Assembly: GCF_020809045.1 (NCBI RefSeq)
Contig: NZ_CP078079.1
Location: forward strand, 1,798,001 to 1,862,000
Direction: 5' to 3'
Source of the DNA: Pseudarthrobacter sp. L1SW
GTDB lineage: Bacteria > Actinomycetota > Actinomycetes > Actinomycetales > Micrococcaceae
DNA length: 64,000 nt
This document shows positions 7,475-15,039 of the stretch, in pieces. The position numbers were made by a program, and so were the translations under genes. The notes under the pieces are model-generated. The model was not told where the DNA came from. It made no database searches and saw only the letters and a list, made by a program, of their open reading frames with translations. How positions within the stretch are numbered: the first letter of the stretch is position 1; each line of letters starts with the position of its first letter.

Positions 7475-8366
7475 GAATATTCAACTCGATAGGGCCAGGG
7501 GCGCGACCGAAGCGAGCGAACGACACGGCAATGGGAAACAAGCCTTGAGGCGTCCGGGAACTGACTCGGTTGGCGCCTCCACCCGCCTACGAATTCTTGA
7601 CGCCTTGTACACAGCAGGTTCCGGTCATTTCGGCGGAGCCTGCAGCGTAGTGGAGATTCTTCAAGCCGTTCTGACCTACGCAGACATCCGACCCAGTATC
7701 GAAGACGGGGATATCCTCATCCTTTCGAAGGGGCATGGAGCGATTGCCTATTATGCGTTGCTGGACACGCTGGGGTGGGCGAGCCATGACCTGTCTCGCT
7801 ACGGCGACGCCGCTGAAGGCGTGGAAGTCCATCCGTGCAGAGACTCCAACCCATGGGTCCACTTTTCGACCGGTTCCCTCGGCCAGGGGCTTTCTTTCGG
7901 GGTCGGTGCGGCCCTTGCTGCCGTTGGCACTGGCAGGGAGGTGTGGGTTGTGCTAGGTGACGGCGAATGCCAAGAAGGGCAGGTTTGGGAGGCCGCAGAT
8001 CTTGCCGCCCGCAACCGACTGGACAACCTCCACGCCGTCGTCGATTGCAATGGCTATCAGGAGTGTGGTTGGCCGTTCCTCGACCCGGAGCATCAGGATC
8101 CATTGCTTGGCGCCGTCGAGAAGTGGCGGGCCTTCGGTTGGAAGGTCGTGAATCTGGACGGTCACTCTGGTAGCGAGTTGAAGCGATGGGTGACTGGGCG
8201 ACAGGCTGACGAGGACAAGGGTCCCAGGGTCGCAATCGCCAGAACGGTGAAAGGGGCGGGCATTCCCTACTTTGAGAAGCACCCGCATCTCAGTCACTGT
8301 ACGAGCTTGAGCGAGAGCGATTATCTCTTGGCGCGAAAGACTCTGATCGATGCTCAAGCTAGCTGA
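7461..8366 (+). CDS. Transketolase N-terminal subunit (ThDP-binding)
   Basis: The 301-residue protein matches the N-terminal half of transketolase. SGHFGGA (54-60) and the GDGE...VDCNGYQ stretch, with GDG at 166-168 and Asn 197, form the thiamine-diphosphate/Mg2+ site, and LSKGHGAIAYYALL and FSTGSLGQGLS are also canonical. An upstream in-frame GTG (7431) lies far inside the preceding gene; ATG 7461 has GAGAGG upstream and overlaps by 14 bases. The first 35 residues are a non-conserved extension. It must pair with the next gene product to make a complete enzyme. A two-subunit transketolase inside a peptide-modification operon suggests a ketol transfer that builds an unusual substrate or cofactor. 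Confidence 0.85.
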   Translation: MTDSENIQLDRARGATEASERHGNGKQALRRPGTDSVGASTRLRILDALYTAGSGHFGGACSVVEILQAVLTYADIRPSIEDGDILILSKGHGAIAYYALLDTLGWASHDLSRYGDAAEGVEVHPCRDSNPWVHFSTGSLGQGLSFGVGAALAAVGTGREVWVVLGDGECQEGQVWEAADLAARNRLDNLHAVVDCNGYQECGWPFLDPEHQDPLLGAVEKWRAFGWKVVNLDGHSGSELKRWVTGRQADEDKGPRVAIARTVKGAGIPYFEKHPHLSHCTSLSESDYLLARKTLIDAQAS

Positions 8367-9261
8367 ATGCCTCGCCAAACACCTAGACGACTACAGAAGT
8401 CGCGACCCCGACCTTTGGTTGCTCGACGCCGACCTCGGCGATTCCTACGGACTCACTGAGGATCTGGTTCGTGGGTTCGGACCGCGTTTCGTCCAGGCTG
8501 GTATTGCCGAGCAGAGCATGGTTTCGGTGGCGGTTGGCTTGGCTGGCCTGGGTAAGCATCCTTGGGTGTTCTCCTTCGCCGCCTTTCTGTGTAGCCGTGC
8601 ACACGACCAGATTCGCTGTGGGATGAGTCAGATGCGGTTGCCCGTAACTCTCGTCGGCGCCAACGCGGGGATAGACGGTCTGAAGAACGGCAACACGCAT
8701 GTCAGTCTGATCGATCTCAGCCTCATTAGCTGTCTGCCAGACGTCGATATCTGGTCCCCGGCCTCGGAGGTCGAACTGAGGTACGCCGTCGATACCATCA
8801 TCCGCGACAGGCGTCCTGCCTACTTACGCCTTTCGAAGTTTGGCATCGAGGGCTCGAGCAGCGTCGACAATGAACTTCTGGAGCTAAGGGACGGCACGGA
8901 CGTTCTGATCCTGTCGAGCGGGATTGCTTCGAGTTGGGCCCTGGATCTGGCGGCGTCGCTGCAGAACCGGGCCGTTTCTGCTCGGGTGATTCAAGTGATA
9001 AGGGTTAAGCCCCTCCCCGAGTCACTGCAGCAAATCATTCACACGGGATATTCCGCAATCTACACCATCGAGGATCACTCGAAGAGCGGCGGGTTCGGTG
9101 ACCTTGTGGCCCACGCCTATCCGGACGTCTACATACGACGACTTGGGTGGCCACAGACTTGGTTTCCCGCGGAACTGCATACGGCCAATTTGCGAGGTCG
9201 GCACGGTCTTGAGACAGAAGGGCTTGCCTATCGAATCTTCCATGATGTGCACAGCCAATAG
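8350..9261 (+). CDS. Transketolase C-terminal subunit (pyrimidine-binding)
   Basis: The 303-residue product covers the pyrimidine-binding and C-terminal domains of transketolase. It has QAGIAEQSMVSVAVGLA, containing the glutamate that activates the thiamine ring, FAAFLCSRAHDQIR, and a C-terminal regulatory-type fold with YTIEDHSKSGGFGD. It overlaps the N-terminal subunit gene by 17 bases, consistent with equimolar production. Split transketolases of this kind occur in natural-product and sugar pathways, where they use non-standard acceptors. The 26-bp gap after it is the only real spacer in the later part of this operon. Confidence 0.85.
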   Translation: MLKLAECLAKHLDDYRSRDPDLWLLDADLGDSYGLTEDLVRGFGPRFVQAGIAEQSMVSVAVGLAGLGKHPWVFSFAAFLCSRAHDQIRCGMSQMRLPVTLVGANAGIDGLKNGNTHVSLIDLSLISCLPDVDIWSPASEVELRYAVDTIIRDRRPAYLRLSKFGIEGSSSVDNELLELRDGTDVLILSSGIASSWALDLAASLQNRAVSARVIQVIRVKPLPESLQQIIHTGYSAIYTIEDHSKSGGFGDLVAHAYPDVYIRRLGWPQTWFPAELHTANLRGRHGLETEGLAYRIFHDVHSQ

Positions 9262-9287
9262 TTCCACCTAGATAATCAGGAGAAGTC

Positions 9288-10160
9288 ATGGATGTACTGT
9301 CTGAAATTCTTAGCCCCGTATCGGTCGAGGAGTTCATCGAGCGCTACTTTGAAAGGTGTCCGCTTTTTATCCCGGGCCCGGACGACAAGTTCGATAACCT
9401 CTTTCGAACGGCCGATTTCAAAGACAATCTCGACAAGGTGGATGACATTCGAGCTGTCTTTCCCCTATTACGTCAGGCCCATATCGGAATCGCTGATATC
9501 CCAGACATGCTTAGAGCCGGTGCCTCGATCTGCGTCACAGGGATGCAGGAGGGCCATGAGACCCTCGGGCGGATGACTGCCGCAGTCCGCACGAGATTGC
9601 ACTACACGGGGAAGGTCTCGGTTCGTGCCTACCTTTCACAGAAGGGCAGTGGTTTCGACATGCACTTCGATGCACGTGTGGCATCTACGCTGCAGATTTC
9701 GGGCAAAAAGCGTTGGTGGTACAAGCTCGACCCTAAGACCCGCTACCCGAAAAAGAACTCTCCGCACACCGAATATCTGAGGGAGGCAGGTTTCGAGCCT
9801 CCCGAAAAGGCCGATATGGAAACCGTGCTTCTCTCGCCGGGCGATTTCCTGTGCCTACCCGCGGGAACTTGGCACTGCGCCAAAGCGGAGGAGGACTCGC
9901 TCGCCTTGAACCTGGCGTTTGATCACGAAAACGCCAGCCCTGGGGACTGTCTGCTCACTTACCTTAAAGCACTGATCGATACAAGGACCGAGAGCCGTAG
10001 TCCAATGTACTCGCTGAACGCGACGCCGTGGTCGGATCCCCAAACCGTGCAGACGCTCACGACGGTTGTAGATGATTTGATGGAACGCCTCAAGCTGCTT
10101 AGGGACGACAAGGAGGAGTTGGAGCGGGTAGCGCGTGACTGGTTCGAGCGCACAATATGA
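9288..10160 (+). CDS. JmjC/cupin-type Fe(II)/2-oxoglutarate oxygenase
   Basis: The 290-residue protein opens with EEFIERYFERCPLFIPG, the typical entry of ribosomal-oxygenase (YcfD/MINA53-like) and other JmjC hydroxylases. The metal triad is readable: His 126 and Asp 128 in GFDMHFDAR, and His 196 in PAGTWHCAKA, all on cupin strands. The C-terminus is a helical tail (LMERLKLLRDDKEELERV) suited to dimerisation. Family members hydroxylate protein side chains such as His, Arg or Asp/Asn; here the Asp, Thr or Lys of the repeat motif would be candidates. A good ribosome-binding site (AGGAGAAG) precedes the ATG. The stop overlaps the following start as ATGA. Confidence 0.75.
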   Translation: MDVLSEILSPVSVEEFIERYFERCPLFIPGPDDKFDNLFRTADFKDNLDKVDDIRAVFPLLRQAHIGIADIPDMLRAGASICVTGMQEGHETLGRMTAAVRTRLHYTGKVSVRAYLSQKGSGFDMHFDARVASTLQISGKKRWWYKLDPKTRYPKKNSPHTEYLREAGFEPPEKADMETVLLSPGDFLCLPAGTWHCAKAEEDSLALNLAFDHENASPGDCLLTYLKALIDTRTESRSPMYSLNATPWSDPQTVQTLTTVVDDLMERLKLLRDDKEELERVARDWFERTI

Positions 10161-11020
10161 GCGAACTAATGCGCCAATACCTTAACGTATTGGCTCCTAC
10201 CCGCTCCATGCCTCATGGTGCCGGAAATTTTATGCACCACCTGTTCGGTGTCCATCAAATTCTGGTTGCTTGGGGCTGCGCACCGGCAGTTTGTACGGCA
10301 GGTTTGTTCCACAGCACTTATGGCACGGAATTCTACACGGACAGCCTTTTTGATATCGCTGAACGGCAGAGGCTCAAACAACTAATCGGCAACGAGGCAG
10401 AGGCTCTCGTCTATGCCTTCTGCCGAATAAGCCGAACTAGCCTTCTGGACGACTTGCCCGTCGAGATTGACAACGGGGAGTATCAAGTTTCAGAGGAGCA
10501 GCTGGCTGCGCTGCGGTGCATCGAGATGGCGAATCTGCTCGAACAACAGGCGGCGCCGGATCGATCGCCTGCTGTCTTCATCTGCCGTCTCTGGCAGTTA
10601 GCGAGATCCGGGGTTGCGCTAGATCAGCGACATCCAATCATGGGTGTCGTCGAGTTTTCTGTGGAGGAAGAGCGTGAAGCACTTTTTGCGTACCAGAGTG
10701 CATTAGGCCTCAACCCTCTCGATCTAGATTCAGTGGGCGAGCTGCTCAATCGGTGCGCACTCGGCCTTGTCCTCGGCGAGCCTTTCATCCTGCTCGCCGC
10801 GATCCAACTCGACAGGGGTGACTGGGCTGCGGCGATGTGCGCTGCGGGGGAGGGCCGCGACATCCTTGTCCGATGGGGCTGTCCGTGGGATAAGCGATTA
10901 TCTTTCGGGGACTGGCTGGCACTGGCGGGCCGCGTTCGCGAACTGGCGGAACTGGGAGCGACCGGAACCGACCTGTGGCCCCAACTAAGGTCTATGTTGG
11001 TGTCGACCGGAATCCGATGA
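10157..11020 (+). CDS. DUF6817-type protein with helical C-terminal half
   Basis: The first 110 residues of this 287-residue protein carry HHLFGVHQILVAWG and AGLFHSTYGTEFY, which I recognise as the DUF6817 pattern: His-rich, HD-domain-like and of unknown activity. The remainder is helical and resembles TPR-type repeats (EALFAYQSALGLNPLDLD and WAAAMCAAGEGRD). It is the last gene of the operon and is translationally coupled to the oxygenase gene. The conserved His and Asp residues could bind metal, but no catalytic role can be stated from sequence alone. Confidence 0.5.
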   Translation: MSELMRQYLNVLAPTRSMPHGAGNFMHHLFGVHQILVAWGCAPAVCTAGLFHSTYGTEFYTDSLFDIAERQRLKQLIGNEAEALVYAFCRISRTSLLDDLPVEIDNGEYQVSEEQLAALRCIEMANLLEQQAAPDRSPAVFICRLWQLARSGVALDQRHPIMGVVEFSVEEEREALFAYQSALGLNPLDLDSVGELLNRCALGLVLGEPFILLAAIQLDRGDWAAAMCAAGEGRDILVRWGCPWDKRLSFGDWLALAGRVRELAELGATGTDLWPQLRSMLVSTGIR

Positions 11021-11340
11021 CTTAGGAGGACGGGTTGTAGACATTCAGCGGTGATGTTAGAGCCGATGATCCTGGCAAGCTTAAGTAACTGCTGCCTAGG
11101 GAGGGTCTACTAAAAGCTTGACCGCCAGAGGCTGCTCGCCCGGGGACTGCTTCGCCGTGCAAGTACCGAGAGCAATGCGGCTGCTCAACCTCTGACGGAA
11201 GTGGCCCGCGCAAGTCAATACGCGGCGGCGCCATACAAGAGCTGTCTTACCTCTTTGGTCGATGAGGGCGATGAGAAGGAAGGACGACGACTCTTAGGAA
11301 TGGGCACACGTGTTCCTGCTCCTGGAGTGGAATGAGTTGG

Positions 11341-11517
11341 TCACCCCCGCGCGACGAGGTAAACCGCCAGGCTGACGCCTTCGGGCAATCGATGGGCGTG
11401 GGGTAGGGTTGTCACCACGTTTTCCCAGCCGTGACGCCCCTTCTCCGTGCTGAAACAGTACCCGTCGTAAAGCTCGAGTCCGGTATGCGGGTGCACCGTC
11501 GGCAAGACGACTTGCAC
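11341..11517 (-). pseudogene. Short 58-codon relic, unknown
   Basis: On the minus strand a GTG-initiated frame reads VQVVLPTVHPHTGLELYDGY and ends in SLAVYLVARG. The residue mix looks like real protein, but there is no ribosome-binding site and a stop lies just upstream. It may be the C-terminal scrap of a gene broken by the neighbouring insertion sequences. The rest of 11021-11599 shows nothing I can support. Confidence 0.25.
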
Positions 11518-11641
11518 AGGGATCCTGTGTCACGCGCTCATTTACCTGGGGAGCCGCCAGTTAGAGTGTCGTGCAGCGGATTCATCAAGTTGTCGGCACG
11601 GGACTGCCCGCGTTTTGGTTGACTCGTGGGGTTGATAGTTT

Positions 11642-12508
11642 TTAGGCGGCTAGCGCCATGTTGTTGATTGTCTCAAACTCGATCGGGGTTAGTTTACCGA
11701 GGGCTTTTTGCCGTCGCCGGCGGTGGTAGGTTCGCTCGATCCAGGTGGTGATGGCCAGGCGTAGTTCTTGGCGGGTTTCCCATCGTTTCCGGTTCAGCAC
11801 GTTCTTCTGCAACAGGGCGAAGAACGATTCCATGGCCGCGTTATCGCCGCACGCGCCAACCCTGCCCATCGAGCCATTCAAGCCGTTGGCGTGCAGCGTC
11901 GAGACGAATTTGCGGGACCGGAACTGACTACCCCGATCGGAGTGCACCACGGTCCCTGACGGGCTCCTGAGCGCCACGGCATGGGCCAACGCGGTCACCG
12001 CCAAGGACGCTTTCATCCGGCCGTCTATGGAGTACCCCACGATCCGGTTCGAATGCAGGTCCTTGATCGCGCACAGGTAGAGCTTGCCCTCTCCGGTGGG
12101 GTGCTCGGTGATGTCCGTGACCCACTTCGTATCCGGCGCCGCGGCGCTGAAGTCCCGCTCGAGCAGGTCATCGTGGACCGGCGGACCAGCCTTACGCCCT
12201 CCGACCCGTTTGCGGTGGATGACCGAGAGGATGCCATTGGCCGAGCAGAGCCGCCAAATCCGGCGTTCACTGGCCACCGGTTTATCGCCGGCGTTGAGCT
12301 CGTCAGCGATGAACCGGTAACCGAAAGCTGGGTCATCGGCGTGGACGTTGATCGCAGCGTTGATGAGATGCGCTTCCTCCCAGTCCCGAACCGGGACGGG
12401 GTTGGATTTCCACTTGTAGAAGGCCTGTTTGGAGAAGTTCAGTACCCGGCAGGTCACCGCAACGGGAACACCGTCAGCGGCAAGGTCAAGGACCAGCGGG
12501 AACATCAT
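11642..12508 (-). CDS. IS3-family transposase OrfB
   Basis: The 288-residue product is a full-length OrfB of the IS3 family. The DDE triad is in TDITE, in HSDRGSQF and in AAMESFF, and the C-terminus has the usual YHRRRRQKALGKLTPIEFE. An N-terminal HTH_21-like segment (CRVLNFSKQAFYKWK) precedes the integrase core. Its start overlaps the orfA remnant by four bases, where IS3 elements normally frameshift to make the OrfAB transposase. With most of orfA lost, that fusion can no longer form. Confidence 0.9.
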   Translation of the reverse strand: MMFPLVLDLAADGVPVAVTCRVLNFSKQAFYKWKSNPVPVRDWEEAHLINAAINVHADDPAFGYRFIADELNAGDKPVASERRIWRLCSANGILSVIHRKRVGGRKAGPPVHDDLLERDFSAAAPDTKWVTDITEHPTGEGKLYLCAIKDLHSNRIVGYSIDGRMKASLAVTALAHAVALRSPSGTVVHSDRGSQFRSRKFVSTLHANGLNGSMGRVGACGDNAAMESFFALLQKNVLNRKRWETRQELRLAITTWIERTYHRRRRQKALGKLTPIEFETINNMALAA

Positions 12509-12675
12509 TTTGGGTTGATGTCCCTGGACAGATACGCGACGGCCCGGCGCGTGACTTCGGCTTCCTGTTCTAGGAGCTTAATGCGCTTTTTCGCTTCCCG
12601 CAGCTCGGCGGATTCTTCCTTCGCTGCCCTGGTTTTTAGGTCATCTTCCTCGTCAGCTTTCTTCAGCCAACGGTG
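12505..12675 (-). pseudogene. IS3 OrfA, N-terminally truncated
   Basis: Only the coiled-coil C-terminal part remains (RWLKKADEEDDL, then ELREAKKRIKLLEQEAEV and YLSRDINPK). The frame continues upstream into IS110-derived DNA instead of an OrfA N-terminus, so the long open frame there is a chance fusion. Confidence 0.7.
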
Positions 12676-12699
12676 GGGACTGCCCCGGCTTTTGTTGAC

Positions 12700-13365
12700 G
12701 GACTTGGTTGCGAAGCACCTCCGCACGGAGACGATCGACATCCGAAGGAGTTGCAGGGCGCTGCGGCGCTCCCGGACCGCGCGCGCGGGTGATGCGCAGC
12801 ACGCGCAGAGCTTCGACGGCGCCGTCCTTGCTTTTTGGGATGCTGGTGCGTCGGCCATGCAGAGCGGCGCGGGCTGCATTGATTGCGTCCAGATCGTCGT
12901 CCTTGCCTTTACGGAGGCGGTCAGACCGGTCGGGCCGGTCGACCTCAAGGATCATGACACCGGGTTTGGCAAGGTGTCGGGTTAGGCGCGCACCATAGGA
13001 TCCGGCGCCCTCGACGCCGATCCGGGCCAGATCACCGAAATCGCCGATCCAGGCGAGCATTGACCGGTAGCCGGTGCGTGTTGTCGGGAAGCTCTTAGTG
13101 CCCAGCACTGTCTCGCCGGCATCAATGACGGCGGCGACGTGCAGTTCTTTGTGCGTGTCGACGCCAGCGAAGACGGGCGTCGGTGCCTGGTCCGGGTCGC
13201 TGGTTTCGGCGTTTTGGTCATGTCGTTTTCCTCCGTTCCATCCGATGTGCAAGGGGCACGGCCCCGGGCATCGACCACCGGCGGACAAGACAGTGATGAG
13301 CACACTGGCGCAGAACCCTGGGCGCACCCGGCACCAGCATCCTGTCGCATCCATCACCCTGCGAG
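12700..13365 (-). pseudogene. IS110-family transposase N-terminal fragment
   Basis: The translation includes PVFAGVDTHKELHVAAVID, the first Asp block of the DEDD active site of IS110 transposases, then GVEGAGSYGARL and KGKDDDLDAINAARAAL, which carry further catalytic positions. After RVLRITRA the match continues in another frame (RERRSALQLLRM), so there is a frameshift, and the Tnp_20 C-terminal domain is absent. Confidence 0.8.
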
Positions 13366-13974
13366 TCAAGGATCCTCTAGGAATACCGGTTCAGACAGTC
13401 TCACTGTCCGAGTGAACCACGGTCCCTTCCGGGCGCGTACCCGCACCGCGTTCTCCAGCCCAGCGACGGCCAGCGAGGACTTCATCCGCGAATCCATCGA
13501 GTACCCGACGATCCTGCCGGAATAGACATCCTTTACCGGGCAGAGGTACAGCTTCCCCTCCGCCGTGGGGTGTTCGGTAATGTCCGTCAGCCGCAGCTCA
13601 TTCGGCGCAGCGGCGGTGAAGTCCCGCTCCACGAGGTCGTCGTGAACCGGTGGCCCCGGCTTCCGGTTCAGGCCCCGCTTCTTCGAGAACACCGACCAGA
13701 TGCCGTGGTCCCTGCACAGGCGCTGGACCCTGTTCTCACCCGCCACGATGCCCATCTCCGGGAGCTCATCGGCGATGAACCGGTACCCGAAGGCCGGGTC
13801 GTCGGCGTGGATGTCCCGCGCGGCGTTGACTAGGTGCGCATCAACCAAGTCCCGTTCCGTCACCGGGTTGGCCCTCCACCGGTAATAGCCTTGCTTGCTG
13901 AATCCCAACACCCTGCACGTCACCGCCACGGGAACACCGTCGGCGGCAAGATCCGTGACCAGCGGGTAGATCAT
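13366..13974 (-). pseudogene. IS3 OrfB, cut after the second catalytic block
   Basis: The product matches OrfB of element 1 from its N-terminus (PLVTDLAADGVPVAVTCRVL) through the first Asp block (LTDITEHPT). Near the HSD block the frame is shifted and the coding region then ends at the junction with IS110 DNA. The third catalytic residue (Glu) is absent, so the protein would be inactive. Confidence 0.8.
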
Positions 13975-14261
13975 TTTGGGTTGATGTCCTTGGCCAGATA
14001 GGCAGCAGCACGGCGCAGAACCTCGTTCTGCTGCTCCAACAACCGGTTCCGCTTCTTCAGCTCCCGCATCTCAGCCGACTCCGCAGCCGCCGGGCCAGCA
14101 TCGGATTCCTTGCGTTCGGCAATGGCGATCCAGCGTTTGAGCGTCGTGACCGAAAGCCCGAAATCCTTCGCGATCTGCGCCAGGGGCGCTTCACCCTTGC
14201 GGGCTACATCAATAACATCCTGGCGGAACTCCGCCCCATACGGCGTGGGCATGGTCAACAT
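13971..14261 (-). CDS. IS3-family transposase OrfA
   Basis: The 96-residue protein has the standard OrfA composition. An N-terminal helix-turn-helix (YGAEFRQDVIDVARKGEAPL, then IAKDFGLSVTTLKRWI) precedes a leucine-rich coiled coil (ELKKRNRLLEQQNEVLRRA) and the ending YLAKDINPK. It overlaps the orfB remnant by four bases. OrfA alone usually acts as a DNA-binding regulator of transposition. Confidence 0.88.
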   Translation of the reverse strand: MLTMPTPYGAEFRQDVIDVARKGEAPLAQIAKDFGLSVTTLKRWIAIAERKESDAGPAAAESAEMRELKKRNRLLEQQNEVLRRAAAYLAKDINPK

Positions 14262-14318
14262 CCTTCCACGAGCACAAGCTCGTTAGGTCAAGGAGTCAAC
14301 AAAACCGGGGGCAGTCCC

Positions 14319-15039
14319 TTCATGTTTGTTCGTCCTTCCGCTGGTTTTTCGCATCCACCAGTTCTTGATGGCTAAGGCCGCGCGCAACATGACTTGCTGA
14401 CTATTCTTTGGATGGACTTGGGTTTGCGGCGGGCCAGGAGTTTCCGCCCTGATACCTGTTCATGCAGGCAAGCGCAGGGAGCGGCATGACATGACAACCG
14501 ATCCGGTTCTGATCATAAATTCGCCGAGCCTGGCCACTGACGAGCCGGGGCCGGCATCGAGGGCGTGTTGTAAGAATTGGTGGGCCTTGCTGCCTCTGCC
14601 CTCCCACCAATTTATGAAGGCGATGTCGGTAAGGATTGGGGCGGAGTGTCCGGTGCTGATGCAAGTGTGTGCTGGGATAAAGCGCCCGGCCCGCAGCGCC
14701 ATCGGGCCGGCCTTGGCTCGTCCGGCCGCCGCATTCTGGACGCCGGATGGTCCGACGACGAGTTGGTACCATTGCCGCCGACACGATAGTGGCCAGCGCC
14801 CACCTCGACGTTGTAGCGGTTCCTCAGAGAAGGACCCAAAGGGGATTGCAGCGGCAGCGGACGACGGCGGGAAGTTCCGCCGTCGTCCGCTCACTGCTGC
14901 CGCGAAAGCTGCTCGTATGCTGTATGTTCAGGGACCCAGTGCGGGTACCCATTGGACGCTGCTGTGCAGCTGTCCGCTTCTCACGTAATCCAACGCTGTT
15001 CTTTGAGAAACGGACAGTCCCTTTAACGCTCCGCAAAGG
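14319..15039. other. Gene-poor stretch between IS debris and tctA
   Basis: Several overlapping frames on both strands are open, but none has a ribosome-binding site or a recognisable family. I see no gene here apart from the hairpin at 14856-14891. Confidence 0.4.
14856..14891. terminator. Long perfect hairpin downstream of tctA
   Basis: AGCGGACGACGGCGG pairs perfectly with CCGCCGTCGTCCGCT across a 6-base loop. It lies about 150 bp past the tctA stop in the direction of transcription. No T-run follows on either strand, so it may be a factor-assisted terminator or an RNA-stabilising hairpin. Confidence 0.45.

Larger units (their letters stand above)
11600..12675 (-). mobile_element. IS3-family element 1, left end missing
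   Basis: The element carries an intact orfB, the 3' part of orfA and, at 11600-11623, a terminal repeat beginning GGGACTGCCC and ending GGTTGAC. The other terminal repeat and the 5' half of orfA are missing: a second element begins at 12676. It is therefore an incomplete copy that could not move on its own. Confidence 0.75.
12676..14318 (-). mobile_element. IS3-family element 2, interrupted by an IS110 fragment
   Basis: Near-identical 24-base terminal repeats lie in inverted orientation at 12676-12699 and 14295-14318. Inside are, on the minus strand, an intact orfA, an orfB cut after its second catalytic block, and then IS110-type sequence up to the far terminal repeat. The simplest reading is an IS110 insertion into orfB followed by a deletion that kept the outer end. 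Confidence 0.65.

Noticed and set aside
12653..13369. Single 238-residue protein
   Set aside because: It joins IS110 transposase sequence to out-of-frame DNA across the IS3 terminal repeat; it is a chance fusion of two elements.
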